From NCBI GenBank assembly GCA_963667855.2, contig CAXXKI010000007.1:4586-68585 (forward strand): a stretch of 64,000 nt of DNA. Direction: 5' to 3'. The DNA comes from G963667855 sp963667855. Its GTDB lineage: Bacteria > Planctomycetota > Phycisphaerae > UBA1845. The notes beneath the pieces were generated by a model. It worked only from the letters and a program-made list of their open reading frames with translations, made no database searches and was not told the DNA's origin. This document shows positions 1 through 9,656 of the stretch, piece after piece; position 1 is the first letter of the stretch, and each line of letters begins with the position of its first letter. The position numbers were made by a program, and so were the translations under genes.

Positions 1-231
1 AGAGATCGCTGGGGTGCTGAGCATTTCAAGAAGATATTTACCCGCTCTGTGGCTGCGTGTGGCCAAGCCGGGTTGATAGACGGAACGACAATACACGTGG
101 ACGCTACGCTTATCCGTGCGGACGTGAGCTGGGAAACTCTTACTGAACGGCATATCGAGCAGGTTCTTGAAGAAAATGAAAACCACGATGATGATCTCTC
201 GCCAGAAGGAAAACGGCCTGAGGCGGCCTGA
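1..231 (+). pseudogene. IS1182-like transposase fragment, cut by the window edge and by a premature stop
   Basis: The reading frame is open from base 1 and ends at 229-231. The protein contains the stretch DGTTIHVDATLIRADVSWE, which I recognise from IS1182-type DDE transposases common in planctomycetes. Only an internal part of about 76 codons is visible. The downstream catalytic half expected in this family is missing: the frame runs into a 10-base tandem repeat and stops, and nothing transposase-like follows before the MFS gene. I read it as a decayed insertion-sequence copy. The left part of the gene lies outside the window, so its original length cannot be judged. Confidence 0.7.
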
Positions 232-243
232 GGCGGCCTGAGG
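214..243. repeat. Three tandem copies of a 10-base unit
   Basis: The unit CGGCCTGAGG occurs three times in direct succession at 214-223, 224-233 and 234-243. The transposase stop codon falls inside the array. Expansion of this unit may have ended the reading frame. From here to 517 I see no gene. Confidence 0.85.
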
Positions 244-517
244 GACAGCCTCTTATTATCCTTACCTATATACGCTAAACACATAATCGTCTGCCTCCTG
301 TTGATAAAACAGGAGGCGAGCGATTGCCATTTGGCATCTCTGCTCCTGACGAGTTGGCCGACTACCTCCGTCGGTATACTTTTCGCCAATACCGCGAGCC
401 GCCCGAATCGTCATCGGGAGCGTGCCACACCATTTCACTCAACGCGGAAACAATTGCCAGGACGTATTCTTCGCGCAGGCTTATAACCGGAAAGCGTATC
501 ACAATGTTTCCAGCCAG

Positions 518-1738
518 TCAGAGTACGCCTTGCGGATTGTGATCTGCAGATTCGCAGGCATTACGCCCTGATCCAGGCCGCTGTCGCCATGCGTAATAAA
601 GTATGCCGGCCGCTGCGGTTGCTGCTATACATATCAAGGTTTTCTCAAAGCCATAGTACTTGATCAGGTATCCCTCTGTTACAAAGCCCAGGAGAAAACC
701 GACATCCAGAGTCCCCAGGATGACCGAGGTGGCCACCCCTCGATGCTGCGCCGGCATGGTGTCGGCCGCCAGGTCCACTAGAAACGGGTAGGAGAAGCAG
801 TGCCCAGCACCCATTATGCAGGCCGGAATAATCAAACCGGCTTCGGTGTCTACGCCCAGCAACAATAGTATCCCCGTGCAGAAAAAGAGGATTCCCCCAA
901 CCAGGGTTCGTTTTCTTCCGATTCGTTGCGGCAGCCGCCTCAACAACAAACGGAGAATGATGGCCGTTGGCGAATAAGCGAGAAAGAAATACGCCACTCG
1001 TCCCAGTTCTCGTTCAATCACGAAGCGCTCGATAAAAAGAACCGGAACCGTCTGGACCAGCGACAGGCACAAACCGGCAATCAGTATCGAGCCCGGCCAG
1101 TACTTTGCACATAACGATATATATGATTCGTGTTGTTTTTCTACTTCGAGTCGTTCGGGTGATCGGGTGAAGATCAGGAAAACCAAAGCGCCGAACATAA
1201 TCGCCGCGCCGGTCATGAAGAATGACGCAAAAGCCGCAGGTTGCACACTTTCGCCGGATAAAAAACAATCACCGATTGCAGGCCCCAGCATCATCCCCGC
1301 TAACCCGCCGATTCCGATCATCGCCAAGCTTTCCGCACTCCTGCCCCTGGGCGAAATCTGTGCGGCCAACACCGCAATTGCCGCCAGAAAAGCGGCATAG
1401 CTGAGTTGGAGGGCCATGCGTAATACGTAAAGCGCCCACACCTGTTGCGCCCACTGGAAGAAAAGAATCGCCAGAGACGCCGCTACCGTGGAAATCAATA
1501 TGATTGGTTTAGCCCCAACCCGGTCGATCCAATGCCCCACAAACGGACGGGTTAAGAGACTGCCAAGCATACCTATGCCGAAAATATTACTAACAGTGGC
1601 AATGTCTCCGCCGCCGCTGACTACGTATTTACCCAGGTGGACCATGAGACTGTAGCCACTCATGAAGGCAAACAACGCTCCGAACAGCAGGAAGAATCTG
1701 ACGGTATAAAGACGGTTTTCGCTTGCTTCTAATACCAT
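518..1738 (-). CDS. Major facilitator superfamily (MFS) transporter, probable drug or metabolite exporter
   Basis: A 406-residue, very hydrophobic protein with the usual MFS size of about 400 residues and enough hydrophobic segments for 12 membrane helices. The loop between helices 2 and 3 carries an MFS motif-A-like sequence, RPFVGHWIDRVGAKP, with the conserved Gly, Asp-Arg and Gly. It would sit in the inner membrane and move a small molecule using the proton gradient. The substrate cannot be inferred. The gene stands alone, flanked by transposase debris and by the divergently transcribed glucoamylase gene, so context gives little. ATG start at 1738; no strong Shine-Dalgarno sequence is visible upstream. 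Confidence 0.88.
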   Translation of the reverse strand: MVLEASENRLYTVRFFLLFGALFAFMSGYSLMVHLGKYVVSGGGDIATVSNIFGIGMLGSLLTRPFVGHWIDRVGAKPIILISTVAASLAILFFQWAQQVWALYVLRMALQLSYAAFLAAIAVLAAQISPRGRSAESLAMIGIGGLAGMMLGPAIGDCFLSGESVQPAAFASFFMTGAAIMFGALVFLIFTRSPERLEVEKQHESYISLCAKYWPGSILIAGLCLSLVQTVPVLFIERFVIERELGRVAYFFLAYSPTAIILRLLLRRLPQRIGRKRTLVGGILFFCTGILLLLGVDTEAGLIIPACIMGAGHCFSYPFLVDLAADTMPAQHRGVATSVILGTLDVGFLLGFVTEGYLIKYYGFEKTLICIAATAAAGILYYAWRQRPGSGRNACESADHNPQGVL

Positions 1739-1889
1739 TGTGCCGCGTTTCGTAATGGCGAATTCTTATATGCGGGCCTTATGCCCAGCGCCTCCTGAAG
1801 CCTTATACGAAAAGCGGTCGTCCGCTCGTAATCAGCCAAGACAAAGCATGAACCTGGTTTTACGAACCAGGAACACGTCCGGAAGTTAT

Positions 1890-1908
1890 TGTAACCTCAA
1901 CAGTTACA
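1890..1908. promoter_or_regulatory. Inverted repeat TGTAAC-N7-GTTACA between MFS and glucoamylase genes
   Basis: Perfect 6-base arms separated by 7 bases lie in the 390-base divergent intergenic region (1739-2129). The form fits a dimeric regulator site, but no factor can be named. The rest of this intergenic region shows no gene and no convincing sigma70 promoter. Confidence 0.35.
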
Positions 1909-2129
1909 TTCGCCAGTGCTCCAGCCGGCTGCATAGGCCTGCGCGTAATCAAACTCTTGTTTTATAGACTCACCGGTAGCGGAAATATTAATTATGCAAA
2001 GTGATTTGAAGTTTCGATCACCTTTGCGGTAAACTGGCCAACTCGTCCGGAACGCGACTTCACCGGTGGGTCGCGATATTAGAAGGTAATGACACAAAAA
2101 GCATTGGGTAACCCATAGGAGGGGCTGAA

Positions 2130-5100
2130 ATGTATCAAGTGGTAAGTTCGAGTTTTGTCAGGGCTGCTGCCGCTTTGGCGGTATGCTTGTTGATAGGGTC
2201 GTCGGCCAGCGCTGAACCGGATTTTGTTTTGCACACTCCGGACGCTCAGGTTTACAACCAGGATCCCGGTGTCACCATGAGAGAACCGTTTGTTCCTCGT
2301 GAGAATGAAACGGTTGATATCTTTTTCAAGACTGGCCCGTCATTCACTTATGATTCGGTAGCTCTCTACTATACCACCGACGGAACCACTCCCTCGGGGT
2401 CTAAGGGTATGCCCAATGGCTCGACCATGGTTTTACTCAGTTACGGGCCGGATATAAAAGTCAACTTTCTCTACAACGAACCGGGAGCGAGCGGTAACGA
2501 TGACTGGTGGAAAGCGACTATGCCTTATTTCACCAGGGACTATCAACAGCGAGTTCGATACAAAATCGGCGTGTGGCAGTCAGGCGGCGCCGGTTTCGAA
2601 AAATTCGCCGGTGACGGCACTGTCTACGAATGGACGAACAAGCTCGCCTGGCCGGGAGCTGGTGCCGGGCAAACCAATCCTGATGAAGGCTACCCGCCCG
2701 TTTCCTTCTGGAAGGAAGAGGGGGTTGTCGGCAACAACTACATGAATGTTATGGTTGACATGAATGGAACCGTTTACGACGTCTATTACCCGTCGGCCGG
2801 TTGCGTTCAGGGGATCAGCACTAAAAACGAAGGATACGTCGACGGCCTGGATACGTTCCCCGCTGGTTTACCCCTGGGCAGTCGCGGTCAAATGCACATG
2901 AACCAGGGAATGGCCGGTCTCCGCGTTGACGGTACCACCTACTGGTTCAGCAACGAGAGCGGTGTTGGATATGAAAACGTGTCTCAGTCCTACGTCCAGG
3001 ATACCAACGTTATTCAGACATCCCAGAAACTGATCGGCAAGGATATATACGTTCAGCAATATGATTTCTGCCCCAAGGGAATCATCTATCCAGTCGATGA
3101 TGGAGGCAACCCCAATCGCGGCATCTACGTTAAACGGTTTGTGCTTTCCAACACCGGCGCCGAAAACGAGGAAGTCAACTTCTACTACTACGCCGATTTC
3201 GCCCTTAACGGCGGAGACAGCTACGACGGCATTTTCACCGACAATGGCAGGGGGGCAATGGTTGCCTACGACCGCACCGCCCGGCTAACTTCGGTCAGCG
3301 GAGAATACAATCCCACCACTTTCACTGATTACAGCAAGGACGTTTCGGTTTATCTTGGCGTTTCCATGAGAGTGGCCGATACCGTTGGCGGTTCCACCGG
3401 CACGCCCGCCTCCGATTTCTGGTCCGATACCAGTTCAGACCAGGGACAGGGATGGATTGGTTCCAAGGTGGAAATTCCTGCTGGAACTTCAAAAGAGATC
3501 GACGTGGTTTATGTTGGTGGTTTTGACAATTTCGCCGATGCCACCGGCACCTACGACTACCAGATGGATAACGTTATCGACTGGTTCAATAATGCCGACC
3601 TGGCTTCAGCCCAGGCCGCTACCGAAAACTACTGGACCAACTGGCTCAACAGCGGAACAACCATCGATTTCCCCGACGATGATTACGATGAAACTTACAC
3701 CCGGGGGCTGCTGGCCACGGCGCTGCACCTGGACGGCGAAAACGGCGGTATAATCGCCGGTATGCACAACGGGGCTTACCCCTTTGTCTGGCCGCGCGAT
3801 GCGGCCTGGGCGGCTATCACTCTTGCCCGTACGGGGCACACGGACGATGCCAAGGAAATCTACCGATTCCTCAGCGATGTGGCCTATCGGGACACTGAAG
3901 GGTGGGGGCGCGAGGGTTTCTGGAAACAGAAATACTCGACGGATGGATATACTATCTGGGGAACTCCCCAAGTCGATGAGACTTCCTGTTATCCGTGGGG
4001 AGTTAAATACATCTACGACCTGACCGGAGAACTGGCTTTCCTTGAAAACCACTATGATGGTGTTTACGAAGCGGCCATAGCTTCCAGCCAGGACAGCACC
4101 ATCGATTCCAGGCTCTACCTGGAAACTTTCAGCGGGCTTATGTACTCCATGAGTCTGTGGGAAGACTCTTTTGACGTCTTCAATTACTCAAACGCGTCGG
4201 TCATTCGTGGTCTGGAAGATGCCGCTCAGATCGCCACCATCCTGGACCAGCATTCCTGTCCCGGTGGGCCTGGAACCTGCAATTACCATAACGACGCCAG
4301 TAACTTCAACTCCCGGGCGGCCGGCTTGCGAACCAACCTCGATGCCCGCCTGGCCTGGAATGGGGAAAATACGGATATCTCCCAGTTGGGAATAACTTAT
4401 CCTTTCGAGATCTATTCCCCCGGGCACGCTCGTCCGGAACTGGTTATGGATCGTATCAACGGCGTGGCTACCGATTCGCTCGGTAACCCGGCTCATCCGC
4501 TGGTAAACTACAGTGGCGAGTGGGAAGGGCTAATCAACCGCTATTGGGGAGACACCTACTGGCACAACAATGCCGGTCCAAACCCCAATGGCAGCCCCTG
4601 GTTCCTTTCCACCATGTGGTACGGTTGCTATTACGCCATGCGGCAGGACATAAATCCGGGCAAGGGCGATATCGACAATCACCAGTATCGCATTGATTTG
4701 CTCCTGGATCGCATTGGCCCGATCGGCATGGGAGCGGAGCAGATTGCTCCATCCAACAGCCTGCTGATACCGGGACAAACCGATTTCGTGCTGCAGACCG
4801 CCTGGCCTAACGCCTGGGAGTCGATGTCTTTCTTCGTTGACGCGATGATGATGTTCCTGGACTACGCACCGGACGCGGCCACGAACACTATTCGAATCGA
4901 ACCGAAGATTCCCACCGCGTGGGATACTATCACGTTCAACAATCTGCACCTGGGCGATCACCGGGTAACGATTACTTGTAACGAAACGGCGACCAGTAAC
5001 AGCCAGGTTTTCACCAACTCTACCGGTAGCCTGATCAATTACGATACGGTAATACGCGTGCCAGCCGGAACGACTATCCTCGCCGTAGCCCAGGATGATT

Positions 5101-5384
5101 TACCGATTGCCTATGCATATGATTCATCCACGGGCAGGGTATCCGTCAGTGGAAATCTCAATACCGGAATCGGTGCGGTTACCGACGTCCGGGTTTACTA
5201 CGGACTTCGAGGTGACGGTGACGGTGATGGCGATGTCGACATCGATGATTTTGAGAATTTCCCCGCATGCATGACCGGTCCTGGTAATGATGCTGCTCCG
5301 GCCTGCCGCGTGTACGATTTCAATGTCGACGGCGATGTGGACCTGGGTGATTACGCCGCATTCCAGGATGTTTTCGGCAGTTAG
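2130..5384 (+). CDS. Secreted GH15 glucoamylase-family protein with C-terminal dockerin-like module
   Basis: A 1084-residue exported enzyme expected to release glucose from the non-reducing ends of starch or dextrins. A signal peptide covers roughly residues 1-28. Residues about 40-180 form a beta-rich N-terminal domain, followed by a bacterial GH15-type N-terminal region. The (alpha/alpha) catalytic domain spans about 510-910, with the hallmark PFVWPRDAAW and the VDE motif, where E617 is the likely general acid. E897 in NAWES lies where the catalytic base is expected. The last 65 residues hold two acidic Asp-rich repeats (DGDVDIDDF and DGDVDLGDY), which look like calcium-binding dockerin or EF-hand loops. 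A strong Shine-Dalgarno AGGAGGGG precedes the ATG. It is first in the starch locus. Exact linkage specificity (alpha-1,4 or alpha-1,6) is uncertain. Confidence 0.88.
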   Translation: MYQVVSSSFVRAAAALAVCLLIGSSASAEPDFVLHTPDAQVYNQDPGVTMREPFVPRENETVDIFFKTGPSFTYDSVALYYTTDGTTPSGSKGMPNGSTMVLLSYGPDIKVNFLYNEPGASGNDDWWKATMPYFTRDYQQRVRYKIGVWQSGGAGFEKFAGDGTVYEWTNKLAWPGAGAGQTNPDEGYPPVSFWKEEGVVGNNYMNVMVDMNGTVYDVYYPSAGCVQGISTKNEGYVDGLDTFPAGLPLGSRGQMHMNQGMAGLRVDGTTYWFSNESGVGYENVSQSYVQDTNVIQTSQKLIGKDIYVQQYDFCPKGIIYPVDDGGNPNRGIYVKRFVLSNTGAENEEVNFYYYADFALNGGDSYDGIFTDNGRGAMVAYDRTARLTSVSGEYNPTTFTDYSKDVSVYLGVSMRVADTVGGSTGTPASDFWSDTSSDQGQGWIGSKVEIPAGTSKEIDVVYVGGFDNFADATGTYDYQMDNVIDWFNNADLASAQAATENYWTNWLNSGTTIDFPDDDYDETYTRGLLATALHLDGENGGIIAGMHNGAYPFVWPRDAAWAAITLARTGHTDDAKEIYRFLSDVAYRDTEGWGREGFWKQKYSTDGYTIWGTPQVDETSCYPWGVKYIYDLTGELAFLENHYDGVYEAAIASSQDSTIDSRLYLETFSGLMYSMSLWEDSFDVFNYSNASVIRGLEDAAQIATILDQHSCPGGPGTCNYHNDASNFNSRAAGLRTNLDARLAWNGENTDISQLGITYPFEIYSPGHARPELVMDRINGVATDSLGNPAHPLVNYSGEWEGLINRYWGDTYWHNNAGPNPNGSPWFLSTMWYGCYYAMRQDINPGKGDIDNHQYRIDLLLDRIGPIGMGAEQIAPSNSLLIPGQTDFVLQTAWPNAWESMSFFVDAMMMFLDYAPDAATNTIRIEPKIPTAWDTITFNNLHLGDHRVTITCNETATSNSQVFTNSTGSLINYDTVIRVPAGTTILAVAQDDLPIAYAYDSSTGRVSVSGNLNTGIGAVTDVRVYYGLRGDGDGDGDVDIDDFENFPACMTGPGNDAAPACRVYDFNVDGDVDLGDYAAFQDVFGS

Positions 5385-5415
5385 TTTTTGCCGCACAATC
5401 TAAGGAAAGTAATAA

Positions 5416-5457
5416 AAGGCACGCGGGTAATTCCAGTTACCCGCGTGCCTTGTTTTT
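5416..5457 (+). terminator. Rho-independent terminator after the glucoamylase gene
   Basis: A perfect 15-base-pair stem (5416-5430 with 5437-5451), a 6-base loop and a T-rich tail (TGTTTTT). It separates the glucoamylase gene from the convergent membrane-protein gene and may act in both directions. Confidence 0.9.
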
Positions 5458-5501
5458 AAGACAATCATCAGAACCGATAAAGGGTTCAGCTGCCCGCAGG
5501 A

Positions 5502-6050
5502 CTATTTCTCGGCTCGACCCATCGTTCGTGTGCAGGATCGCCAGTGGTGCAGCAAAGTGGCGAGTGCCCATAAAGCTCCGATTCCGTACGATACGGAAAT
5601 ACCAATAACCCACGACCTGTTGCCCAGCGGTCCTATGTTGTCGTCGGCAAGGTGCTGCATGGCGTTTCCAATGGCCATGAAGTAGTAAATGAAAAACACC
5701 AGCACGAAACAGGCGAAGAAGTGCCTGTCCAACAGACGCAATTGCTCTCTGGATTCCAGCCAGGATTCCCAGCATCCGTTTTCGGACAATTGCGGTTCAA
5801 TCTCCTCGCGTACGTATCTGCCCGCGCGCATGAGTGCATTCTGTTCTGACAAAAACATTATTATTAATACGAGAACCAGGTAGGGAACCAGAAGGGAAAC
5901 AAACTTATTCGCGTTTTGCGCCGCATAGGTAACCAGCGGCATGCCGAATAATCCCATTGCTACAATCCAGAACAGCCGGGCTTTGGTGGCTTTGATCTCT
6001 TCGCGTAGCGTGATGAAGGTTTGTATTAGGAATTCGTTTTTATCCATCAT
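5502..6050 (-). CDS. Hypothetical membrane protein with four predicted helices
   Basis: 182 residues, not recognised as a named family. Four hydrophobic segments are visible at about 26-45, 50-68, 112-132 and 146-166. A charged stretch between the second and third (REEIEPQLSENG onward) would be on the cytoplasmic side if both ends are inside. The start could be either of two adjacent ATG codons at 6050 or 6047. The gene lies between the GH15 and GH13 genes on the opposite strand, and nothing links it to starch use. Function unknown. Confidence 0.7.
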   Translation of the reverse strand: MMDKNEFLIQTFITLREEIKATKARLFWIVAMGLFGMPLVTYAAQNANKFVSLLVPYLVLVLIIMFLSEQNALMRAGRYVREEIEPQLSENGCWESWLESREQLRLLDRHFFACFVLVFFIYYFMAIGNAMQHLADDNIGPLGNRSWVIGISVSYGIGALWALATLLHHWRSCTRTMGRAEK

Positions 6051-6281
6051 GTTCCATCTCCGCGTCTTGTATCCTTTGATGTCTGTTTGTCTGCTCAGGG
6101 CAGATCGTCAACGCGACAGTATAGACACGTTTGTCATTAGACTACAATAAATACTTTCAGTGTTTTTTAAGCTTGGACGCGATTAGTAATCAACCAATGT
6201 GCAGATTGCCCGGATTAACAGGTGAAGGTATTCATTGATGTTTCTGGAAGTGTGTACCTGCTTGCGTACAATCCGGCTACG

Positions 6282-8057
6282 ATGAAATCTAAAAAGCTTT
6301 TATTGGTATTAAGTATTGTTGTCGCAGTTTGGGCATCAAGCGTTTTGCGCGCTGGTGCTTTGCCACATAGAGAGACCGAAGAGATTGATTCGGTTCCGGC
6401 ATGGGCGGCCGATGCGATCTGGTATCAGGTTTTCGTATCCAGGTTTTACAACGGTAGCAGTGAAAACGATCCACCGCACACGTTGCCTTGGGCGGTTGAT
6501 TGGGCAAATGATCCGCCCGTTGCCGAATCGTTGCTCAGGGAAACTCTGCTTCATCGCCGCTATGGGGGCGACATACAAGGATTAAGGCTGAAGCTGCCGT
6601 ACTTGAAGGAACTGGGTGTTAATACTCTGTATCTGAATCCGGTGTTTATGGGGATCAGCGAACATAAGTACGATACGATAGATCTTCGCCATATCGACGA
6701 TTATTTTGCTATCGCCGGCAGTTACGAAAACATTAAGGGCGAAACAGCGAATCCTGATACATGGCAATGGTCTGCCAGCGATCGATTGTTCCTTGCTTTT
6801 ATAAAAGATGCGCATGCGGCGGGCTTTCGAGTTGTCATTGATGGAGTGTTCAATCACGTTGGACTAAAACACTGGGCCTGGCTGGATGCCAAAGCGAGCG
6901 GTGGTAAATCTCCATACGCCTCCTGGTTTGCAGTGACCGACTGGGGGGAGCGAATGAGCTGGAGCGGGTGGGATAGGCCTAACGGGGATATGCCGGAATT
7001 CAATCGGGCGGGCGGTACATATCCTGAATCCCTGCAGAACCATCTATTGGCCGTTGTAAAGCGTTGGATGGACCCTGACGGCGATGGGAATCCAGATGAT
7101 GGAATAGACGGCTGGCGCCTCGACGCCGCGGAGAAGGTCCCGCAACGCTTCTGGCGGCGTTTCAGGAAGGAAGTCAAGAGTATTAATCCGCAAGCCATAA
7201 TCGTCGGCGAAATCTGGAGTGATCCCTCAGAATGGTTGAATGGGAATCAGTTTGATTCGGTGACCAATTATTCGTTATCCGCGGCTATAACTGGCTTTTT
7301 AGCTCAATCGGGTAAGGGGCCTGCTCCGGATATGCTGGCCGATACGCTTAATACACTTTTCTGTCGACACAATAAAGATTGCACGCTGGCCATGATGAAT
7401 ATCCTGGGGACGCACGATACTGAACGCGCGGTCAGTATGTTGATTGATCCGCAAAAACGAGCAGGGGAGTTCGGTGGTAAGATCCCCGAACGCGATACTC
7501 TCCGTCCTGATGAAGACGCGTTCTGTAGGCTGAAGCTGGCCGTTCTTCTTCAGTTTACGTTGCCGGGAGCACCACTGATTTACTATGGCGATGAGGTTGG
7601 CATGTACGGAGGTAAGGATCCTTATTGTCGTGCTCCGATGTGGTGGCCTGACGAAGGTAAAGGTAGCAGCGATTATCGTAACAGTCTGGCCAACTTCTAT
7701 ATGAAGATCTGCTACTTACGTCAATTGTGCCCTGAGTTACGCTATGGAAGGTACGATTTGGTTTACGCGGACGCCGATTATAGGTTATTCGCGTTTTCGC
7801 GAACTTATAACCATCGCAAGACTGTTGTGCTGATCAATATCAGCGAAAACGAACAGCAGATTTCGCTATCGGTTAGTGGTTTTGGAAAGAGCGTTTATAA
7901 GCTCGCATTGGACGATTTTAAGCAAGAAAAATTTTTTATAGGGCATTCGATGAACGGGATTTCTTTGCCTGGTGTACGGAGAATGTTGGGGGCGAGGTGT
8001 AAAATCGCTTTTAAATGCCCAAGGATGTCGGCGGTGCTTCTTCTCTCCGGGCAATAG
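6282..8057 (+). CDS. GH13 alpha-amylase family protein, neopullulanase/cyclomaltodextrinase-like, exported
   Basis: A 591-residue enzyme predicted to hydrolyse alpha-1,4 (possibly alpha-1,6) glucosidic bonds in maltodextrins. The four GH13 regions are clear: DGVFNH, GWRLDAAEK with nucleophile D281, IIVGEIW with acid/base E310, and LGTHDTER with D379. The THDTER form of region IV and the early YGGDIQGL segment resemble neopullulanase-like members. I start at the ATG at 6282 because a signal peptide (MKSKKLL then a hydrophobic core) begins there; the frame is also open to a GTG at 6222. It lacks the dockerin-like tail of its neighbours, so it may stay periplasmic. The Shine-Dalgarno sequence is weak. 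Confidence 0.9.
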   Translation: MKSKKLLLVLSIVVAVWASSVLRAGALPHRETEEIDSVPAWAADAIWYQVFVSRFYNGSSENDPPHTLPWAVDWANDPPVAESLLRETLLHRRYGGDIQGLRLKLPYLKELGVNTLYLNPVFMGISEHKYDTIDLRHIDDYFAIAGSYENIKGETANPDTWQWSASDRLFLAFIKDAHAAGFRVVIDGVFNHVGLKHWAWLDAKASGGKSPYASWFAVTDWGERMSWSGWDRPNGDMPEFNRAGGTYPESLQNHLLAVVKRWMDPDGDGNPDDGIDGWRLDAAEKVPQRFWRRFRKEVKSINPQAIIVGEIWSDPSEWLNGNQFDSVTNYSLSAAITGFLAQSGKGPAPDMLADTLNTLFCRHNKDCTLAMMNILGTHDTERAVSMLIDPQKRAGEFGGKIPERDTLRPDEDAFCRLKLAVLLQFTLPGAPLIYYGDEVGMYGGKDPYCRAPMWWPDEGKGSSDYRNSLANFYMKICYLRQLCPELRYGRYDLVYADADYRLFAFSRTYNHRKTVVLINISENEQQISLSVSGFGKSVYKLALDDFKQEKFFIGHSMNGISLPGVRRMLGARCKIAFKCPRMSAVLLLSGQ

Positions 8058-8149
8058 TATCATCTTATCGGACCTATGGCTGGTTAGGGGGCGTTATCGG
8101 TTCCGAGGGATGGAACCCTTTTTCTTACAGTCAAAAGGCTTAAAATTGT

Positions 8150-8178
8150 TTGACACTGACATTTTCGGTCGATAGTAT
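8150..8178 (+). promoter_or_regulatory. Sigma70-type promoter TTGACA-N17-TAGTAT
   Basis: A consensus -35 (8150-8155) and a near-consensus -10 (8173-8178) with ideal 17-base spacing. Transcription would begin near 8185 and give a leader of about 410 bases before the pseudopilin start at 8595. The 8058-8594 interval otherwise holds the inverted repeat at 8274-8308 and no convincing gene. Confidence 0.7.
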
Positions 8179-8273
8179 GAAATGTGCGATTGTTGGGTGA
8201 CGTCCCGGATAATCGCGATTTTTGCCGTTTTCAGGCGGTTGGCAGGGCTTTTTAGTCCGGCGAGCAACTGGTT

Positions 8274-8308
8274 TTTTATCGGATTAATCTAATTTTCATC
8301 CGATAAAA
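8274..8308. promoter_or_regulatory. Inverted repeat TTTTATCGGAT-N13-ATCCGATAAAA in the leader
   Basis: Perfect 11-base arms (8274-8284 and 8298-8308) lie about 100 bases downstream of the predicted transcription start. It could be a roadblock operator for a dimeric repressor or an RNA hairpin in the leader. The regulator is unknown. Confidence 0.55.
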
Positions 8309-8594
8309 CCATATCAGTTTAGGTGTTTATTTGCAGTGTTTTATGCACTTGAACTTTTAGCCTGGAGTGAAACGGAGCAACTTGTTTTTTTTTGGGAGCG
8401 AGTTGCTAGAACGAACTTTTCCCGAAAATCGCCTTTTGTGGAGGTATCGCGGACTGTTCTTTCAGGAAGAAAAGAGACGGGCCGCCGCATTTTGGTTTCT
8501 CCGCAGGGCGAACTTATTCAAGGATGGGAGTCGTCATATGGTTATCGCCGACCGGAGTAATGTCAGTATATCTCCCTTGCGGAGTGGGACAAAA

Positions 8595-9656
8595 ATGGAA
8601 TCCAGAAAACAGTCGAGACGTTGGCGCCGCGATAGCGGTTTTACATTAGTGGAACTCCTTGTTGTGGTTTCCATTATTGCCCTCCTAATCTCAATTCTTC
8701 TTCCATCCCTGAGACAAGCCAGAGAACAAGCCAAAGCTGTTAAATGTCTCGCGCACCTACGGGGTTTAGGGCAGGCCGGTGCGACATTCGCCAATGATCA
8801 TGGTAACCAATTCCAGCTTTCCGCAAGCGAAAACGGTGTTAACGAAGCTGACCCGGACAGGCAGAGATTCGAATACGATACCGATGGGGAGTTGCTAACG
8901 TGGCCTGTGGCTTTAGCTCAGGCGGCCGGTGTCAAAATTGATAAAAATTGGAAGTGGGGAATCCGCAGACAGAATATATCTGATGCAATGGATGCAGCAG
9001 GGAAGATTTCTGACGTGTTTGAGTTGCCGATGTGTCCCTCGGACAAGGTTAAGATAGCTTCGCCGTTTTGGCCTAATAATGACGGTCTCAGGGGAACGGG
9101 CGATCCCGATGATCCACAGAGCAATGGCTATTACTGGGGCAAACTCAGCTATGGAATCAATGAGGATGTTGTCGGGGCTACCACCGAAGAGGGGACTACC
9201 CCAGTGTGGAAAGACGGATTTGAAGGTGAGGATGACGGGGAGGACAAAGGCAAGGCCGGGATGAGGCTGCAGGGAAAGCTTGATCGGATTTTCGATCCCA
9301 GCACAGTTTTGTTAACGGTAGATGCCGGCGCCAACACGGTTGAAGATGCAAGAAACAGCGAAATGTATGATCCGAATGGCGACAAAGCAGGCGATGGTCT
9401 CGCCAATCTCATTACTTCTGCGAGAGCGAGTAAGCCATCATTGGGATCGTCAATGAGATACTGGTATCAAAGGATTCCCGTCAAGCGTCATCCCAATGGA
9501 GTCGTGAACGTCGGATTCTGTGATTTTCACGCTGCTCCGGCCAAACCCACTGTGTGGAGAATGCATCCAAGAGCCGGATACAAAATACCCTCTGATTTTA
9601 ACCAAATGGTAAGGGTGTCACCTTATCAGTGGAGGGACCTTACAGGGCGTAATTAA
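8595..9656 (+). CDS. Type II secretion/type IV pilin-like protein (pseudopilin) with prepilin N-terminus
   Basis: 354 residues. A short basic leader (MESRKQSRRWRRDSG) is followed by FTLVELLVVVSIIALLI, the class III signal cut by prepilin peptidase before Phe, and then a long amphipathic helix (LRQAREQAKAVKC). The globular part ends in an HPNGVVNVGFCDFHA motif, a variant of the H-x9-DG signature of planctomycete DUF1559-like pseudopilins (Phe replaces the usual Gly). I chose the ATG at 8595 because GGAGTGG lies 8-9 bases upstream; an ATG at 8538 is also in frame. It lies between starch enzymes, which suggests a surface or secretion role linked to them, though such genes are abundant in these genomes. 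Confidence 0.85.
   Translation: MESRKQSRRWRRDSGFTLVELLVVVSIIALLISILLPSLRQAREQAKAVKCLAHLRGLGQAGATFANDHGNQFQLSASENGVNEADPDRQRFEYDTDGELLTWPVALAQAAGVKIDKNWKWGIRRQNISDAMDAAGKISDVFELPMCPSDKVKIASPFWPNNDGLRGTGDPDDPQSNGYYWGKLSYGINEDVVGATTEEGTTPVWKDGFEGEDDGEDKGKAGMRLQGKLDRIFDPSTVLLTVDAGANTVEDARNSEMYDPNGDKAGDGLANLITSARASKPSLGSSMRYWYQRIPVKRHPNGVVNVGFCDFHAAPAKPTVWRMHPRAGYKIPSDFNQMVRVSPYQWRDLTGRN

Noticed and set aside
324..542. 72-codon frame after the transposase relic
   Set aside because: No similarity I can see to transposases or other proteins; it overlaps the end of the MFS gene.
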